Below, in pieces: positions 48,190 through 60,621 of a stretch of 64,000 nucleotides of DNA. Position numbers and translations under genes: made by a program. The stretch lies in NCBI GenBank assembly GCA_011109175.1, contig RDEW01000091.1:54818-118817 (forward strand). The letters are read 5' to 3'. Source of the DNA: Dicyema japonicum (taxonomy: Eukaryota > Dicyemida > Rhombozoa > Dicyemidae). Below the pieces are notes generated by a model. That model saw only the letters and a program-made list of their open reading frames with translations, was not told the DNA's origin and did no database searches. Every line of letters starts with the position of its first letter. Position 1 is the stretch's first letter.

Positions 48190-49440
48190 TTGGTACTGCA
48201 CTGGTATTGTCATTTCTAATGGTATACGTAATCAATATTTGATTAAAAAAATAAAAATAATCAATATTTGATTATACGTATAAATTTAAAAAAAGTGAAT
48301 AAAAAGATTTCTTCAATTGAATGGTTAATTTTTAAAAACATCCCAAAAGTTCAAGAAACTCCTGAAAACCGCGTTTGGTCTTCTAAAAATTTAAACACAC
48401 TTTCTTTTTGTTGTTAAAATTACCCCGAAAAATTTGTTCGACCCATCTAGATTTTTTTGAGATTTAAGTAACTTCAAAATTATTTTGACCGGGATCAACG
48501 ACCCTGTTGAGTAAATTAGTTGAGATTTGGTGTCTGAGACTAACTAGAGATAACGTAAAAGTTTTGTGGAACTAATTACGTTTATGAACATTTTTACAAA
48601 TATATTCTGGTTATTAAAAATCTCAGAGAACATAATTTGTCGAGAATTAGACAACTGTGACACTTGTGCATCTTAAAGATAATCTTAAAACCCGTCGGAA
48701 GAACGGTGGGCCCTCTTCCGTAGTCCTTATACAATTTGTTTAACCCGTATTGATCTACGTAAGTGACTCCTGCTCAATAGAAAATTTTCAATTTTCTCTC
48801 CTAAAACTGTGTTCAATTTATGAAGCTTCCAATAGAGTCATTATTGAGACTTTATGTGGTCCCAACTGGAAGCAGTTTTGATTGGACGACTACAAGAAGA
48901 TACTAAGAGAAAGATGCGTCGGATAGCATCTTTCTTGTATCGATCTGGGTTGAATTAGTTTGGGAAAATTTTCTTTTCCTCTTAGCACGGAAATACTAAG
49001 GTTTTAATAAAATTTTAATTTTTAAGTTTGAGGTTAAAAAAATGAGACCTACTATTAACTTTACTTTCACTCCTATTTATTGATTTTATTAATCCAGGAC
49101 CCATCGAAAAGAAAATTATATGTACTCAATTCCACCGCCTATAATGCAGAGAAAAATGACCATCAGAGTTATGGGAACTCCTCCAAAACAAAAAACGTCT
49201 CTTTTTACGCCATCAAGTAATTGATCTGCTCACGAAGCAGGTGAATTAAGAGATGGCAAGTTAACGAAGGAGGGGAGATAAAAAAACGTTGGCAAAAAAA
49301 GAAAACCATTTAAAGCAAGGCACGTCAACCCACGCACCATAGTAACAGGCATGCGAACACAACCACTAGAACTGTAATTAATTCTGTCAATTTTAAATTA
49401 ATAATTCAAAATAATTTAGAGGATTATTTTAAAAATAATG
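48190..49440. repeat. Group A duplication, copy 3 (3' third)
   Basis: Matches 17200-18900 collinearly with small deletions; lacks the 18230-18560 LINE end. Contains the relics of 17756-18070 (at 48680-48990) and 18590-18900 (at 49090-49440). Confidence 0.8.
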
Positions 49441-49479
49441 TATTATAGTACTATTTTACTGAAGCACCTAGGCCATTGA

Positions 49480-50690
49480 GCCTTGGAACTATTAGCTTAT
49501 ATCTTCAACCTATCCATTAGCACAAATTCAATCACTGAAGTATTGAAAAAAGTCTCTAATCAGACCTATCCGAAAACCCAACAAATCAATAGATGGACCA
49601 TCTTCCTATCGTCCAATATCTATTCTAAGTTCGTTCTCAAGGATCCTTGAAAGGCTTGTTATGGAAAAGGTACAAGACTCAATACCATCGACCCAGCACG
49701 GATTCAGGGTATTCGACCACAACACACCTCACAACCCTCACACAGTTCATTGCTAAAGGAAAAACTCCCCCAAACCCCATCAGAGGACAGTACTTATATC
49801 TGTTGACATCAAAAAAGCGTTCGACCTAGTCCCTAGGGAAACTCCTTACAAAAAAAAGATATTTGAAACCATCATCCATCCAAAATTGAAACTTTGGATT
49901 GGAAAGTTCTTAAATGGAAGACGAGCACAAATACTCTGTAACAACATCAAATCAAGATCTCGCTACTTCCCAAATGGAGTCCATTAAGGCTCCCCACTAT
50001 CACCACAACTCTTCGATCTCTACATAAACGACATGCCACAAACCTGTAATGAAAACAGTCTAATCTTCTCTTATCCGACGATATCATTCTTGCCTCCATG
50101 AACAGAAGCATTCAATCAGCGACTCAATCCGCTCAACAAATGCTCGACAAGCTGGAACTATAACTCTCGAAATGTAGACTCGACAACTCAGCAGCAAAGT
50201 CCTTTGTCACACTGTTTACCAGCTACAAAAGACAACTCTGAATCGAACCAAAAGTCTTTATGAAGAACGAAGCTATCTCTATAAACAAACTCCGAAGATT
50301 CTGAGAGTAACTTTTGATCAGGGACTCACCTTTATCCGGAATATTGAAATCAAAGGAACTTTTGCTCTGAAAAAAATGAAAATTTTAAAAGTGCTCTCAA
50401 AAACACTTAGTGACCAAACTGGTGTCTTTGCCACGATTAATAAACAATTTATCCGACCAACGATGACGTATGCAAGTCCTTCATGGGCAATGCAGATGTA
50501 ACGATCTTCCTCATTGAAATTATCTGCAATCGAGGAGACTTGTCTCCAGGAACAAGGAACAACATTGTCCCTTCGGGAAAAATAGTAGGATCCTCTTGTA
50601 GCCTGCCAGGAATTGACCGTCTTCTAAGTAACGTGGATCCAACAACGCGATTGGAGAAAGGAAAATAATTCTCGACCAACTAGCAATATA
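49480..50690 (+). mobile_element. Jockey/CR1-like LINE, RT to C-terminus, degenerate
   Basis: RT blocks in shifting frames: SYRPISILSSFSRILERLVM (49605-49665), TQHGFR, ISVDIKKAFDLVP (49800-49840), FLNGRRAQILCNNIK, GSPLSPQLFDLYINDMP (49990-50040; the Gln before G is a TAA), a damaged YADD (SYPTIS frame, about 50075), then SKTLSDQTGVFATINKQFIR and PTMTYASPSWAMQM (50400-50500). It ends near 50690, and its last 150 bp recur at 62800-62940. Same family as 8916-9830. Confidence 0.75.
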
Positions 50691-51511
50691 GCACTATTAA
50701 ATAACTTAATTAAATTAATCTATAAAAAAATCGTGTCAAATTTTCCAAAAAAACCTTTCCAAAAATAGGCCCATGGCTATCTAAGAACTCGTGTTACTAA
50801 AGTTGTTCAAAATATACTTTCTTGTCGATTCCAGTAAGTCTCAGATCAGAGTTTTACAACGACTAACTTATCCTCTTAGATAAATTTCATAAGTAAATGG
50901 GTAGACAAGCCTAAAAGACATATATTCTTTCGATATTGATAGACATGTCAAAGAAATCACTATTAAACCAGCAACTGTTAACTTAACCATCAAAGTTAAT
51001 TGTGGTTCATCGATTTTACAAGACCACTCAATATCGTTAAAAATCTGTGACAAAATGCAAACATACATTCAATCGCTGGTAATCGAAGAGACTTTGAAAT
51101 AACTTAATGTCCAAAATACGAATGAGGCTGAGGTTCGGTGATGTAATATTAAGTTTAACAATTAGATAAATAATAATTTCAAATGGAATGTAAAGTCATC
51201 CAGAAAAAGTGTATTTATGACATAGCTGGAAACATGTTAGATTTTTGAGAAGAGTTATTAACACTAAAATCTGTTAAAATCACTATAAGTGGAAAAAATT
51301 ATTTATTTGGTCAATAATGAATTATATCTCGTATTTGATAAAAATCTTGGTTAAGTTTGTGCATGAAATGTTTTAATTGGCAGATACATTTAAGTTTGAA
51401 TGAAAAATTGTCCATATTTAGGTCAAATATATGAATAATTGATTTCATAAAATCGTTCTAATTAAACAGATTTTTTCAGTTTAACTGATATTGTTACGCT
51501 AAGAAAACGTA

Positions 51512-53760
51512 ATGATTTCTGAAGAGGACAGATTTAAGCAGCTGCTAGATATATGTTTAAAAGAAAACACACTTTTTTTAGATAACGAATTTACAAGTTC
51601 ATTTTAGTTTATTTTATAAAGTCAATAACTTCGATGGAATTTCAGATTTTAAATTGAAACGTATAACGGTACTTTAAGTTTGTGTTAATATTTTCAATTC
51701 AAATATTTATTTGTAGGATGTTTATTCGAATTCAGAGTTCATAGTCGATGATGCTACAAGAAGAGATGTAAACCAAGGACGATTAGGTGAAGCTAATTTT
51801 GACTTAATTTATAGCAAACAGCTGGTTTCTCGCGGCAGTTGCATCGTTAACACTACGTAAAGATCTTTTGCTAAAGGTTATTGGACTGAATATTGGAATA
51901 AATTATGCAGGAATTTATTACATGAAATTTTGGATTGGGGGAATTTACCGAGGTATCATAATCGACGATTTACTTCCTTTTAATGGTGATGAACCTATAT
52001 TCGCGTGGTCAACAACGTTGAACGAAAGTTGGATATGTTTGCTAGAGAAAGCCTATGCCAAGTATCTAATATCTAAAATATGTAGATTATCTGGTTCGTA
52101 TGATGCTTTAAAAATGGAAGTTTGATGGAGGGAATGCTCGACCTTATGGGTGGAGTTGGAATTATTCAATTAGTCTCCGAAATATCAAATCCTGACACTA
52201 TACCAAATTTAGTGAAACAAGCTAGTGATATGAACGGTTTAGCGATGTGTGTAGTTAACGTTGATTTAGTGGAAAAATTTTAGAAATGTAGCGCAAAATA
52301 TTGAAAAATGGACTCGTCAACAAACATGCTTATTCTATCACGGGATCAATTAATCCAAATGATAAAGCAGATGACATTAGACATAAATATCCATCTGAAT
52401 TGTTACTCAGACTGAGAAATCCTTGGGGACATGTTGAGTGGAATGGGCCATGGTCCGATTATTCAGATGAATGGAGAGGTATTGATGAAGACATAAAAAA
52501 TGAAATCGGACTTGTATTTAAAGATGATGGGGAATTTTGGTATTTTGAGTAGAAAAATTTTTAGGATAAGCTTAACGGATTTTCTTGACAATTTTGAATC
52601 TATTCAGGTTTGTATTCCTATCGAAGAAGGAATGAAGGATTATAGCTTCAATGACACATGGCACGATCAAGTTTTTCCCAATTGTATATCTATTTAACGA
52701 TGTTAGATCCATATCGTAATTTCTCTATTGGAGCTTAAGAAGAACTAATAGTTTATCTGTGTCTTTCCCACTATGATTATCGAAGATTTGGACTAAACAT
52801 ACCAAAATCAAAAATAGAAATTTATGACGAAAACAAGTATATAAAAATCAAAGAAAATAGAATATTGATTTACGGATCAATTCAACAAGAACGAGATCAT
52901 CTATTTAGTTTATCTCTTAAGCCTGCTAATTATTTCGTTAACATCACTAAATTTGATGGATTTGATGGACGTTTTTACCTTAGAATTGTTTCTAAAGGAA
53001 ACATCACTGCAAGGCAATATTAATTAAACATAATTATAGAATGCTTGGACAAACATTATTTAGTCATAAAAAAGTGACTTAAATGATTACTTTAGGCATT
53101 TTCTAATCTTAATAACTCTATGACAGCTGATGTGACGAACAAATTTAAGAAACATGGAGATTCTAAGATGAAAATTGATAAAATTCAACTAGGAAAACTT
53201 CTCAACGAATTAAAAATGTCAGGTACCCAATAGATTTATTTTATGACACTAATGAACCAACGTTCAGCTGTTTGATTGTAAATGAGATTTTTTTACATTG
53301 CCTGGTTTTATTTGATTATATGTTTTATAGAAAAGTCGGAGGTACGACTTAGTTATGAACAATTTCAAGAAATATGGAACATGTTGTGCAAAGCCGAAGT
53401 TTGAGGTTTTATCTCATTTCTAGAAGTCATTTATGAAATTTGCATCCAAAAATAATGGAAAATTTAAACCATCGAATATGTGGTCAGCTTTCAAGGATTT
53501 CGGTTTGGATTGTTAAATGACTTAAGGCTACACTCTCGGGATACCTGAATTGGATTTATTGGCAACCAAATACACAGACGAGAATGGAAATTTACCATTT
53601 GATTGTTTTTTTACTTGTTTGGTGAAAATAAAAAACTGCTACGGTTTGAAATTCTAAATATTTTTAGAGCAATTTAGTAATATGCTAAAAGAAGAAAATA
53701 AAACGTTTGGCATTCAAGAGGTTTGAAATTATAAAGATATTCCTTAGTTTATGCAATTGA
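51512..53760 (+). pseudogene. CAPN: Calpain pseudogene, catalytic Cys changed to Ser
   Basis: Duplicate of 24621-26888, ~90% alike. The intron at 51787-51814 is kept, but the next codons read ANSWFLAAVASLT: the active-site codon is AGC (51820-51822), where copy 1 has TGC. One base is missing in the GGN block at about 52112-52118 giving an immediate TGA, and the exon after the intron at ~52260-52284 is frame-shifted to a stop. The His (KHAYSITG) and Asn (RNPWGHVEWNGPWSD) blocks and domain III remain readable. A GAGCTTAAG stop replaces GCTCAAG at 52733. With the active-site change and frameshifts it cannot make an active protease. Confidence 0.9.
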
Positions 53761-53939
53761 GACTAACATAAGTCTAACAACTAATCTACTAACGGAAAAT
53801 TCACAATTAATTAACAATAACAAAAAAAATCACAATAACTAAACTTTCATTTGGTTACTAGTTTAATTATTTGTTTATCTTTGCCATCAATGTGGAATAA
53901 GAAAACAAAGAAACTGAAGACTTTTTCAATATAATCTGT

Positions 53940-54470
53940 TGTCGCAACTGAATTTGTGGAGATTTGTGTAGACACGGCGATCAATACAGATACGTCTGTA
54001 ACGAATAACAAATCCGACATTTTTGTATATGTTAAGTCATAAAATACGATTAATTTTGTTGAAATTCGGATCACTTTTCAAAACTACCAAAAGCAGGTCG
54101 AGGTAGAACAGTTCCACAAGTATGACCTACTGGAGAACAACTTGAGATTATCCGTTGCGCAAAAATGAAAATAATCCTGTTTCATCATCACCTTGATAAA
54201 ATTATCTCCAGATTCTTAAAGGCCACCTGGATGCCCTTAAGGTAGAAAAGAGGGTCAAAGCTTATATACAGACGGTAGTGTTACGGAAGACTTTGGAGAG
54301 TATGCAAGCTGAAAAGAGGCATGGAGTATCAATGCCTGTTGATGAGGAAGACGGCATGGAATGTCAACCTACGGTAGTCTTTGAATGTAGAGAGTGCAGC
54401 GATGCGAACACGCTCATAAAGGCGATAGTTGTGGGCTCTAAGAAGAGAAGATTGTGTTAGACGGGCGTTA
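53940..54470 (+). mobile_element. Retroelement C-terminal relic, group B copy 2
   Basis: Duplicate of 27060-27600; retains TLESMQAEKRHGVSMPVDEE in one frame, the rest is frame-shifted. Confidence 0.5.
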
Positions 54471-55110
54471 TAAATATTACTTTCACTTATTGTTTGATTA
54501 AAAAATAATATTTGGAAAGTTAATTAGTTAAAAGTATTGAAACATGGGAAGAACACCGAGTAAGAATGAGATTGCTACTAAGGGCGTCCGGAATCACCTG
54601 ACGGCTAAGTAGTTATTTAATTGTCGGTATTTTTGGTTTTTATAATAATAATTACTCCCTCGACAACTGTTCTACGACATATCCTATCGCAGCTAGATGA
54701 ATTAGTAATCCTCAATAACAAAAAATCCACACTCGAACAGCTTCCATCGCTGGGCTTTCCAATACTTCTCCAATCCTCACTGTATGTTATTCATAGCTAT
54801 CTTCGGCGACATCCTGGAAAGTTAAAATGACTCCACTCTGACCATAATCACATTCTTCTTTCAATCAAGCTACTACGATTATTGTTAACCACCCAGAAAA
54901 CCATAATAAATTATAAACTTGCAAAAAAAATTCATTCAACAAAGAAACAGAAAAAAATACTACAATCGAGACAGAAGTGGGTCAAAATTTCTCAAAATTT
55001 TGAGATTTTCTCACAAAATTGAGGGTCATTTTAAAAAAGCATAAAAATACTTTTATAATAAAAATGTGTCATTTTCATGCGATTTTGTATTTTTCGTAGT
55101 TGATGTGCAA

Positions 55111-55135
55111 TACAGTCTAACCTCCATTTGGAGCA
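55111..55135. mobile_element. Isolated pogo-type terminus
   Basis: TACAGTCTAACCTCCATTTG matches the termini of the element at 28582-30370. No right end is next to it; the flanking group B sequence resumes after ~15 bp. Confidence 0.6.
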
Positions 55136-55429
55136 TCAAGTTTAAATGAGTCTTCTGACTCAAATTAACGTCTAATGACATCGGATCTGTTTGGATCCGT
55201 TTTCTGATTTATTCATTTCGTTCCAGGCCATTATTTAACATGATATTGTATATTGTAATCTATTTGAACTACAGAATTTATATTATTGTTTCATTATACA
55301 ATAAATAATTTTTAACCACTTTATACATTTCTGTATTAAAGAAGTAGTATTTGTGATATTATGTCGATGTTTGAATATTGGATACAAGTAGACAAGTTGC
55401 ATTACCTATCAGTAATGCTATTTTGCTTT

Positions 55430-55850
55430 TCAAAAATACTTTTTGTCTTCAAAGCATAGTATGAAGCAGCATATTTAATGCTAATGGATTTTAGATTAAC
55501 TTTCTAATGCTCTTGACGACTTTAATTTTTATCTGCTGATTGTGCTTCGTCTTGAAGGTTTTGAATTTTATATCAAATTGTTTTTTATTTTTGTGGAACC
55601 ACCCATGCAATAAAGTATTTATAAATGCCCATTATTCTATTTTTTCACACTTATTTAATTTCCTGCACATACTTCTGAATTTTAAAGATAAATTAATAAA
55701 ATTTTAAATTGTGGCATTACTTACAAAACTGAATAAGCTTTTAAACAAATATGTTAACATTTCGTTACAATTTTTCCCATTTAAGTGTTTATTACTTAAG
55801 AAAATCATTTTAATGTTAAAATAATAAAATCTCTCCAAAATTGAGGTTTT
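55430..55850. other. AT-rich stretch, nothing recognised
   Basis: No open frame of interest and no repeat match. Confidence 0.4.
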
Positions 55851-56690
55851 TATATATAGTTTGGGTTTCACCAAAACAAGGTCGAGCTGTATCCAATTTT
55901 CCATAGAGAATTTCAAATTGCTTGATGCCAATTTGAAATTTTTGCCGACAAGAAACACATTCCAAAAAAACTTATTGCAGAGTATAATCCAAATTTCTCT
56001 AAGGAAATTATTGAAAAGATTCATACAAGACGCCGATTCAAAAAATCAAGAATCCCTACGGCCAAAGTATCCAACATAATATGAAACTACGGAGTTGGAC
56101 AGTAGAATAATTACAATACCAAAATTGACCACGGGACAAGACTAAAGAATTTCTGGGGAATTTACGTGGAATTCAACCGAGACAAAATATAATGGACATA
56201 GCCCACGCCACCAGTATTGACAAGAATGATTTCAAAGACCACGTGATTTCGCAAATACAAATATCATAATAAACCACTACGGAAAATTGTTTCACATCAA
56301 TATGAACAAATTCTCCTGTTCATGCTAATTGAAAAACTATCAAACTCCTCAAGGAAAAGAGATCGAAATCAGCAAGAATGATGTCGAAACCTCATCAAAA
56401 ACGCAAATAAAGCGCTTGATGGAATCGGCATTTTGCATTAAAAGCACATGGAAATGCAGAGACTTAAAAAAACATAAATATTATTTCTGTCACCATCAAC
56501 AACTACCAAATTCCCAGAGTATGAAAAAATTCCAAAATAATACAAATAGTGAAGGCAAAAACTCCTTGGATCCAGGATCTTTCAAGCCGATTTCACTACT
56601 ATCTTTAATGTCGAAAATAGTTGAACGTGTTGTATTAATTCTAATACAGTCGACTTCGCAAATTGTCATTTTGGTTTTTTTTAATTTTTA
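55850..56690 (+). mobile_element. LINE fragment (pre-RT and RT start)
   Basis: Frames include LRKLLKRFIQDADSKNQESL and, at 56560-56640, KNSLDPGSFKPISLLSLMSK then IVERVV, the entry block of non-LTR RTs (SYRPISLLSxLSKxxERVL). The sequence stops there, so the RT palm is missing. Confidence 0.55.
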
Positions 56691-56829
56691 GTCAAAATTG
56701 AGAAATGGCCAATACAGTGATTTTTCTCGATTTGTGAGAATTTTCAATAAAACTTGAATTTTTAAGCGACTTGTGTATTTTGGTATATCCAGTTCTCCTG
56801 GTTAAGTGAGACACATCATTTCCAAGCAA

Positions 56830-57425
56830 CACATCAATTCATGTTCGTCATTGTGGAATCCAACCACTGGAATAGGAAAGAACAAGATCTTTTTTAAACA
56901 GGCAAAACTCTAAAAGTTTCCTGACTTAGGTGGATTCTATGATAATAATAATAATAAAGCCTTTTCACGAGAGCCATAGTATTTTATAGCTCCGCATAGG
57001 CAGGAACCACACTTTATTTAAGTAAAGAACAGTTAATTTTAACTAATCGTAGAACCAAGGAATGATCTTCACTTCTTTTTTTCTTTTTCTTGTGTGAGTG
57101 TCCTTTCTAAGACAAATCCAGTTCCGCAATGAGTATTCACTGATGACGGCGTCACTCGTCAAACCATTTCTGCATCGTAGATGCGTGGAACCTTCTACCA
57201 GGTGAACAGCAGCGAGATTCGAACCCGTAGCCTAAGCCACTTAAGCCCGACACCTAACCACTAAGCCACCCGGCTTAAGCCCGACACCTAACCACTAAGC
57301 CAGGTGGATTCTATGAAGCCTCTTAAGAATTCAAAAAAAACGAAAAACAGAAAAGGGATCTTTCGATCAAGCAACTAGCGCTTGGGAATCGAACTTACAG
57401 CTATTCGCGACGCGCGCGGTAGCAA
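56830..57425 (-). mobile_element. SINE family 2 copy, split by SINE family 1
   Basis: Left part (56830-56942) carries GAATCCAACCACTGGAATAG and AGGTGGATTCTATGA; right part (57302-57425) resumes with AGGTGGATTCTATGA and has, on the minus strand, the B-box-like AGTTCGATTCCC near 57390. Clear nested insertion. Confidence 0.65.
56943..57301 (-). mobile_element. SINE family 1, full-length, with 15-bp target duplication
   Basis: Minus-strand copy with tail TAATAATAATAA at the left, body, and complete tRNA-like head (B-box GGGTTCGAATCTCGC on the element strand near 57215-57229). Perfect 15-bp direct repeat AGGTGGATTCTATGA at 56928-56942 and 57302-57316. The first ~34 bp of the head are tandemly duplicated (57241-57269 and 57275-57301). 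Confidence 0.92.
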
Positions 57426-57429
57426 AGTT

Positions 57430-57783
57430 TTAAAAACTCGTAAATTTTGGATAAAAGTTGAACTTTTTTATAAAAAAAAATTAACGCAGAAAATAAATCG
57501 TATATAGTTCCATTAAATAATTAAAATTTAATTGTACGAAAATTTTTAATTTTGACCCATAATTAGGAATTTTTTCTTTCATCAATAACTTCTATAGACC
57601 TGAATAACCCAATGCTAGTTGTATGTAAATAGGAAATCTTTCTGCGGATTTATCAAAAAAATGACCTCCATCTCAAAAACGTAGAGAGTTTATAGGAACA
57701 GGATTTGTAGAACAGATAATAATAGATTTAGAAGCAATGATAGTTTTCATAGTATACATATTGTGCCACTATTATGCATTAGA
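57430..57783. other. AT-rich stretch, nothing recognised
   Basis: No coding or repeat content identified. Confidence 0.4.
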
Positions 57784-57996
57784 TCAGCTGTGGCCAACCT
57801 TTTTTGCTCTCGAGGTACTTTTTATATAGCGATTTGTCTGGCGATCGACTATACATTTTTTGTATTTTAATAACAATTTTTTAAATATTAGATTTTATTT
57901 ACCAAAAATGTGAACAAGAAACAAACGCTTCAAAAACGGAGAGAATTTTTATTTTATAATAAAAATTCAATGCTATTTTGTCATTGTAAATCTCCT

Positions 57997-58300
57997 GCCG
58001 AGTGGCACAGTGGTTAGGTGTCGGGCTAAAAGTGACTTAAATCACGGGTTCGATTCTCGCTGATGTTTACCTGGTCGAAGGTTCTACGATGTTAAAATGA
58101 CTTGACGAGTGACGCCGTCATCAGTGGAGATTCACTGCGGAACTGGATTGTCTAAAAGGACACACACCCAAGAAAAAGAAAACAAAAAGTAAAGAGCATT
58201 CCTTGGTCTCTCTACGATTAGTTATAATAACTGTTCTTTGATTAAAATAAAGTGTGTGTTCTGCCAATGGGAAACCATAACTAATATGGGTTTTCGGAAA
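57997..58300 (+). mobile_element. SINE family 1 copy with good tRNA head
   Basis: Starts GCCGAGTGGCACAGTGGTTA, A-box TGGCACAGTGG at 58003-58013 and B-box GGTTCGATTCTC at 58046-58057, both near-canonical. The 3' tail is worn (ACTAATATGGGTTTTCGG) with no TTA repeat left. Confidence 0.85.
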
Positions 58301-58309
58301 GTGCGAACA

Positions 58310-59145
58310 TTAATTCTCCTGCAATTATTTCGAATTCTAGTTCATATGAGGTGAAATTTGCTGGCTCTATTTGTTCCTTTCCTGAATGGGTGACACCTTT
58401 TAGGGTGAGCCACAAGACATCACGTCAACCACACGTCTAGAGACTAAGCTCCACAAAATCAAGTCAATATACCGGAAAACTATATTTATAAAGGTTCTCA
58501 TTCTGGATCAATGGTTAATTCTTTACTCGCAAAAGTTACGACCCGTAGTCGCGTAACCGGATTCCTTCGGGTCTGGAAGGAGGAAAGAAACCCGCTTAGC
58601 TTGTCCTTTTCCAATGTAAAAGAAAGTCGATTGATTATGAAATTCTCCTCCACAATCGGATTCCTCTGCAGGGATGAGATAAAGCTCTTTCACACAGTAA
58701 TGAGAACACGGGTTTCTAAAAAAATAAAGATATCTTTGTAAAACTTCAAAATTCTCTTTTGACTATGGGTTTTATTTTAAGAAGTTTGTTTGTGCACCGA
58801 TGGTCCTCCGAAATTGGTTGGACAACATGCTTGTTTTGCTACCAAATACAATCTGAAATAGACAAAAATTATTTCTTGTTTTGGTTCGAAATATGTGTGA
58901 ACAGCTTTTTTATTTATGAAATTAAATATAACTGCTCGAAGAACAATTCTCACTAATAAAAATTTATCCACTTTAATAAAAGTTGGAACTACAAAAATAG
59001 ATGAGCTCGACATATCAAAATTGTATCCAAAAAGATGTCAATACTCTGGAAGTAGCCAAAATTAAAATTAAGTTTCTCTTGTTTTTTTGTTTTTCATTAT
59101 AATATATAATTTTTTTCTTAAAAAAATTAATATATCAGAACTAAT
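58310..59145. other. No confident gene
   Basis: Several short open frames (58511-58741 on plus, 58777-59013 on minus) have no recognisable domain and none can be joined by short introns into a convincing protein. Confidence 0.4.
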
Positions 59146-59149
59146 TTTT

Positions 59150-59395
59150 CCTTGAAGTCAAAGGAGAAGAAATACGAAGTGATACGCGACCGATTCGCAT
59201 TCTACCCAATTATTGTTGAGACGATTGGTGGGATAAGTGAGATATTGCTTCGTTTCAAAAAGAAGTTTGGATGCCTAGCTACACTAAAAATCTACGACGT
59301 ACCGGAGACCTGGTGGCTTTTTAGATAATCTCTGTTGCAATCGTGAGAGGCAATGAATGTCGGTAATGTCGGCTGGGACCACGTTTGATGGACTT
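59150..59395 (+). mobile_element. R2-type LINE C-terminal relic
   Basis: Reads VIRDRFAFYPIIVETIGGIS and LATLKIYDVPETWWLF, aligned with ALRDRFAFYPIVVETTGGIS at 35745-35900. Frame broken near 59330. Confidence 0.6.
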
Positions 59396-59699
59396 TTCTG
59401 TTAATTAATTTATTAATCTTGTATTTTCCTGTGTTTACGGTAATAAATCGAAAAATAACAAAAACTTGTTGAAAGAATTATAGATATTTTTGCCAGTTGA
59501 TTTTTTTTCATAAGTATAATAACAAATAATTCTTCCTTGACAGTTATATCATAGAAAATTAAACAGGAAAATACACATAGTTTCGCGATATCAATCGTAT
59601 CGCTAAAACTCAATCGATTGCGATCGACCAAGAAACTCCACGCGATCGACCGGTTGGCCTCCCTTGCTCTAAGTGTAGTTGTTCAAAGCGAAAGCGTCT

Positions 59700-60600
59700 A
59701 TACACGTTACATACAAGTTTCCCAGTCACGAACAGAAATATGGTCAATCCATCTGATCATTTTTCATCACGTCTACAAATTAGACTACTTTGGATAACCA
59801 GGCGCTTCCAAAAACAGTTTAATTACTTCATTAAAGGCTTTATGCCTAAGGACCCTGCCGGCTCTCCCCTTGGACGCGATAGGAAAAGTCCAAAACTATC
59901 AATGCTCACCACATCCGAATCTTTAGTCCAAGGCGAATTGAGTCTTCGTCCAGAAAAGTTCCCAATACTCCACATGGGATGGTATTGAGCAAAACACCAG
60001 GTTTCCACGGCGAAGCTTAAACTAGACAAGAGTCTACTTTTAATCCATTCGAAAATCCGACAGATGATGGTTATGTCAAAATCGGCCAGCCATCAATTTT
60101 CCATGATAACAGTCTATTAATGAACAAAAATCTTTGTTTTATAACAAGAAGTATCAAGAAAAGTCTAAAATCTAAAGAATAAGGTAAATTTTATACCAAA
60201 AGTCCTAAAATCGACGTCAAATGCTGTATTTGTATCTCAGTAAATGATTCAGCCTAATTCTGACTCCTAGGATACCTTAGCCTGTAATATTGACCTTTCC
60301 ACGCTTTCTACAGGTCACAGTGCCAAATAACCTTTCATAAACGTCTCCACTAAGTAGCCAAGAAGAATTTTAGCATCATTTGTAACTACAAATTCATAAA
60401 TCGATTTACTCTTAGAATTCTGTGGTCCTAGAACTTCCTTTAGTTTTTCGTCTAGGAATTTCTAAGTTTACCACTTTGCCATACAAGAAGGTTCGTCTCC
60501 AAATTTGATTTGTTCATGTGATAGAGAAAAACAGAAAATTAAATTATTAAAAATATTAATGGTAAATATATATTTTTATCATTTAAATTTTCGTATCCCC
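59700..60600. other. No confident gene
   Basis: An 82-codon plus frame (59740-59988) and its antisense frame overlap; neither shows a domain. Nothing else recognised. Confidence 0.4.
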
Positions 60601-60621
60601 GGAAAAATTTCCACGTTATCT

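Larger units (their letters stand above)
50770..55430. repeat. Group B duplication, copy 2
   Basis: Collinear with 23615-28580. It has a 150-bp insertion at about 54500-54650 that copy 1 lacks, and a pogo-type left end at 55111. Confidence 0.85.
57784..59670. mobile_element. Possible non-autonomous hAT-like element
   Basis: Left end CAGCTGTGGCCAACC at 57786 and, read inward from the right, CAAGGGAGGCCAACC ending near 59670 form imperfect inverted termini of hAT style, and both ends carry GATCGAC words. No transposase was found inside; the interior holds a SINE (57997-58300) and an R2-type relic (59150-59395). The 8 bp outside each end agree at only about half the positions, so the call is tentative. 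Confidence 0.4.

Noticed and set aside
51512-53760. Copy 2 calpain as a functional inactive protease homologue
   Set aside because: Besides the Cys-to-Ser change, there are at least two frameshifts and additional stops, so no full-length protein is expected.
57784-59670. Autonomous hAT element
   Set aside because: Inverted termini are imperfect, the putative 8-bp flanks disagree at about half the positions and there is no transposase. Listed only as a tentative non-autonomous element.
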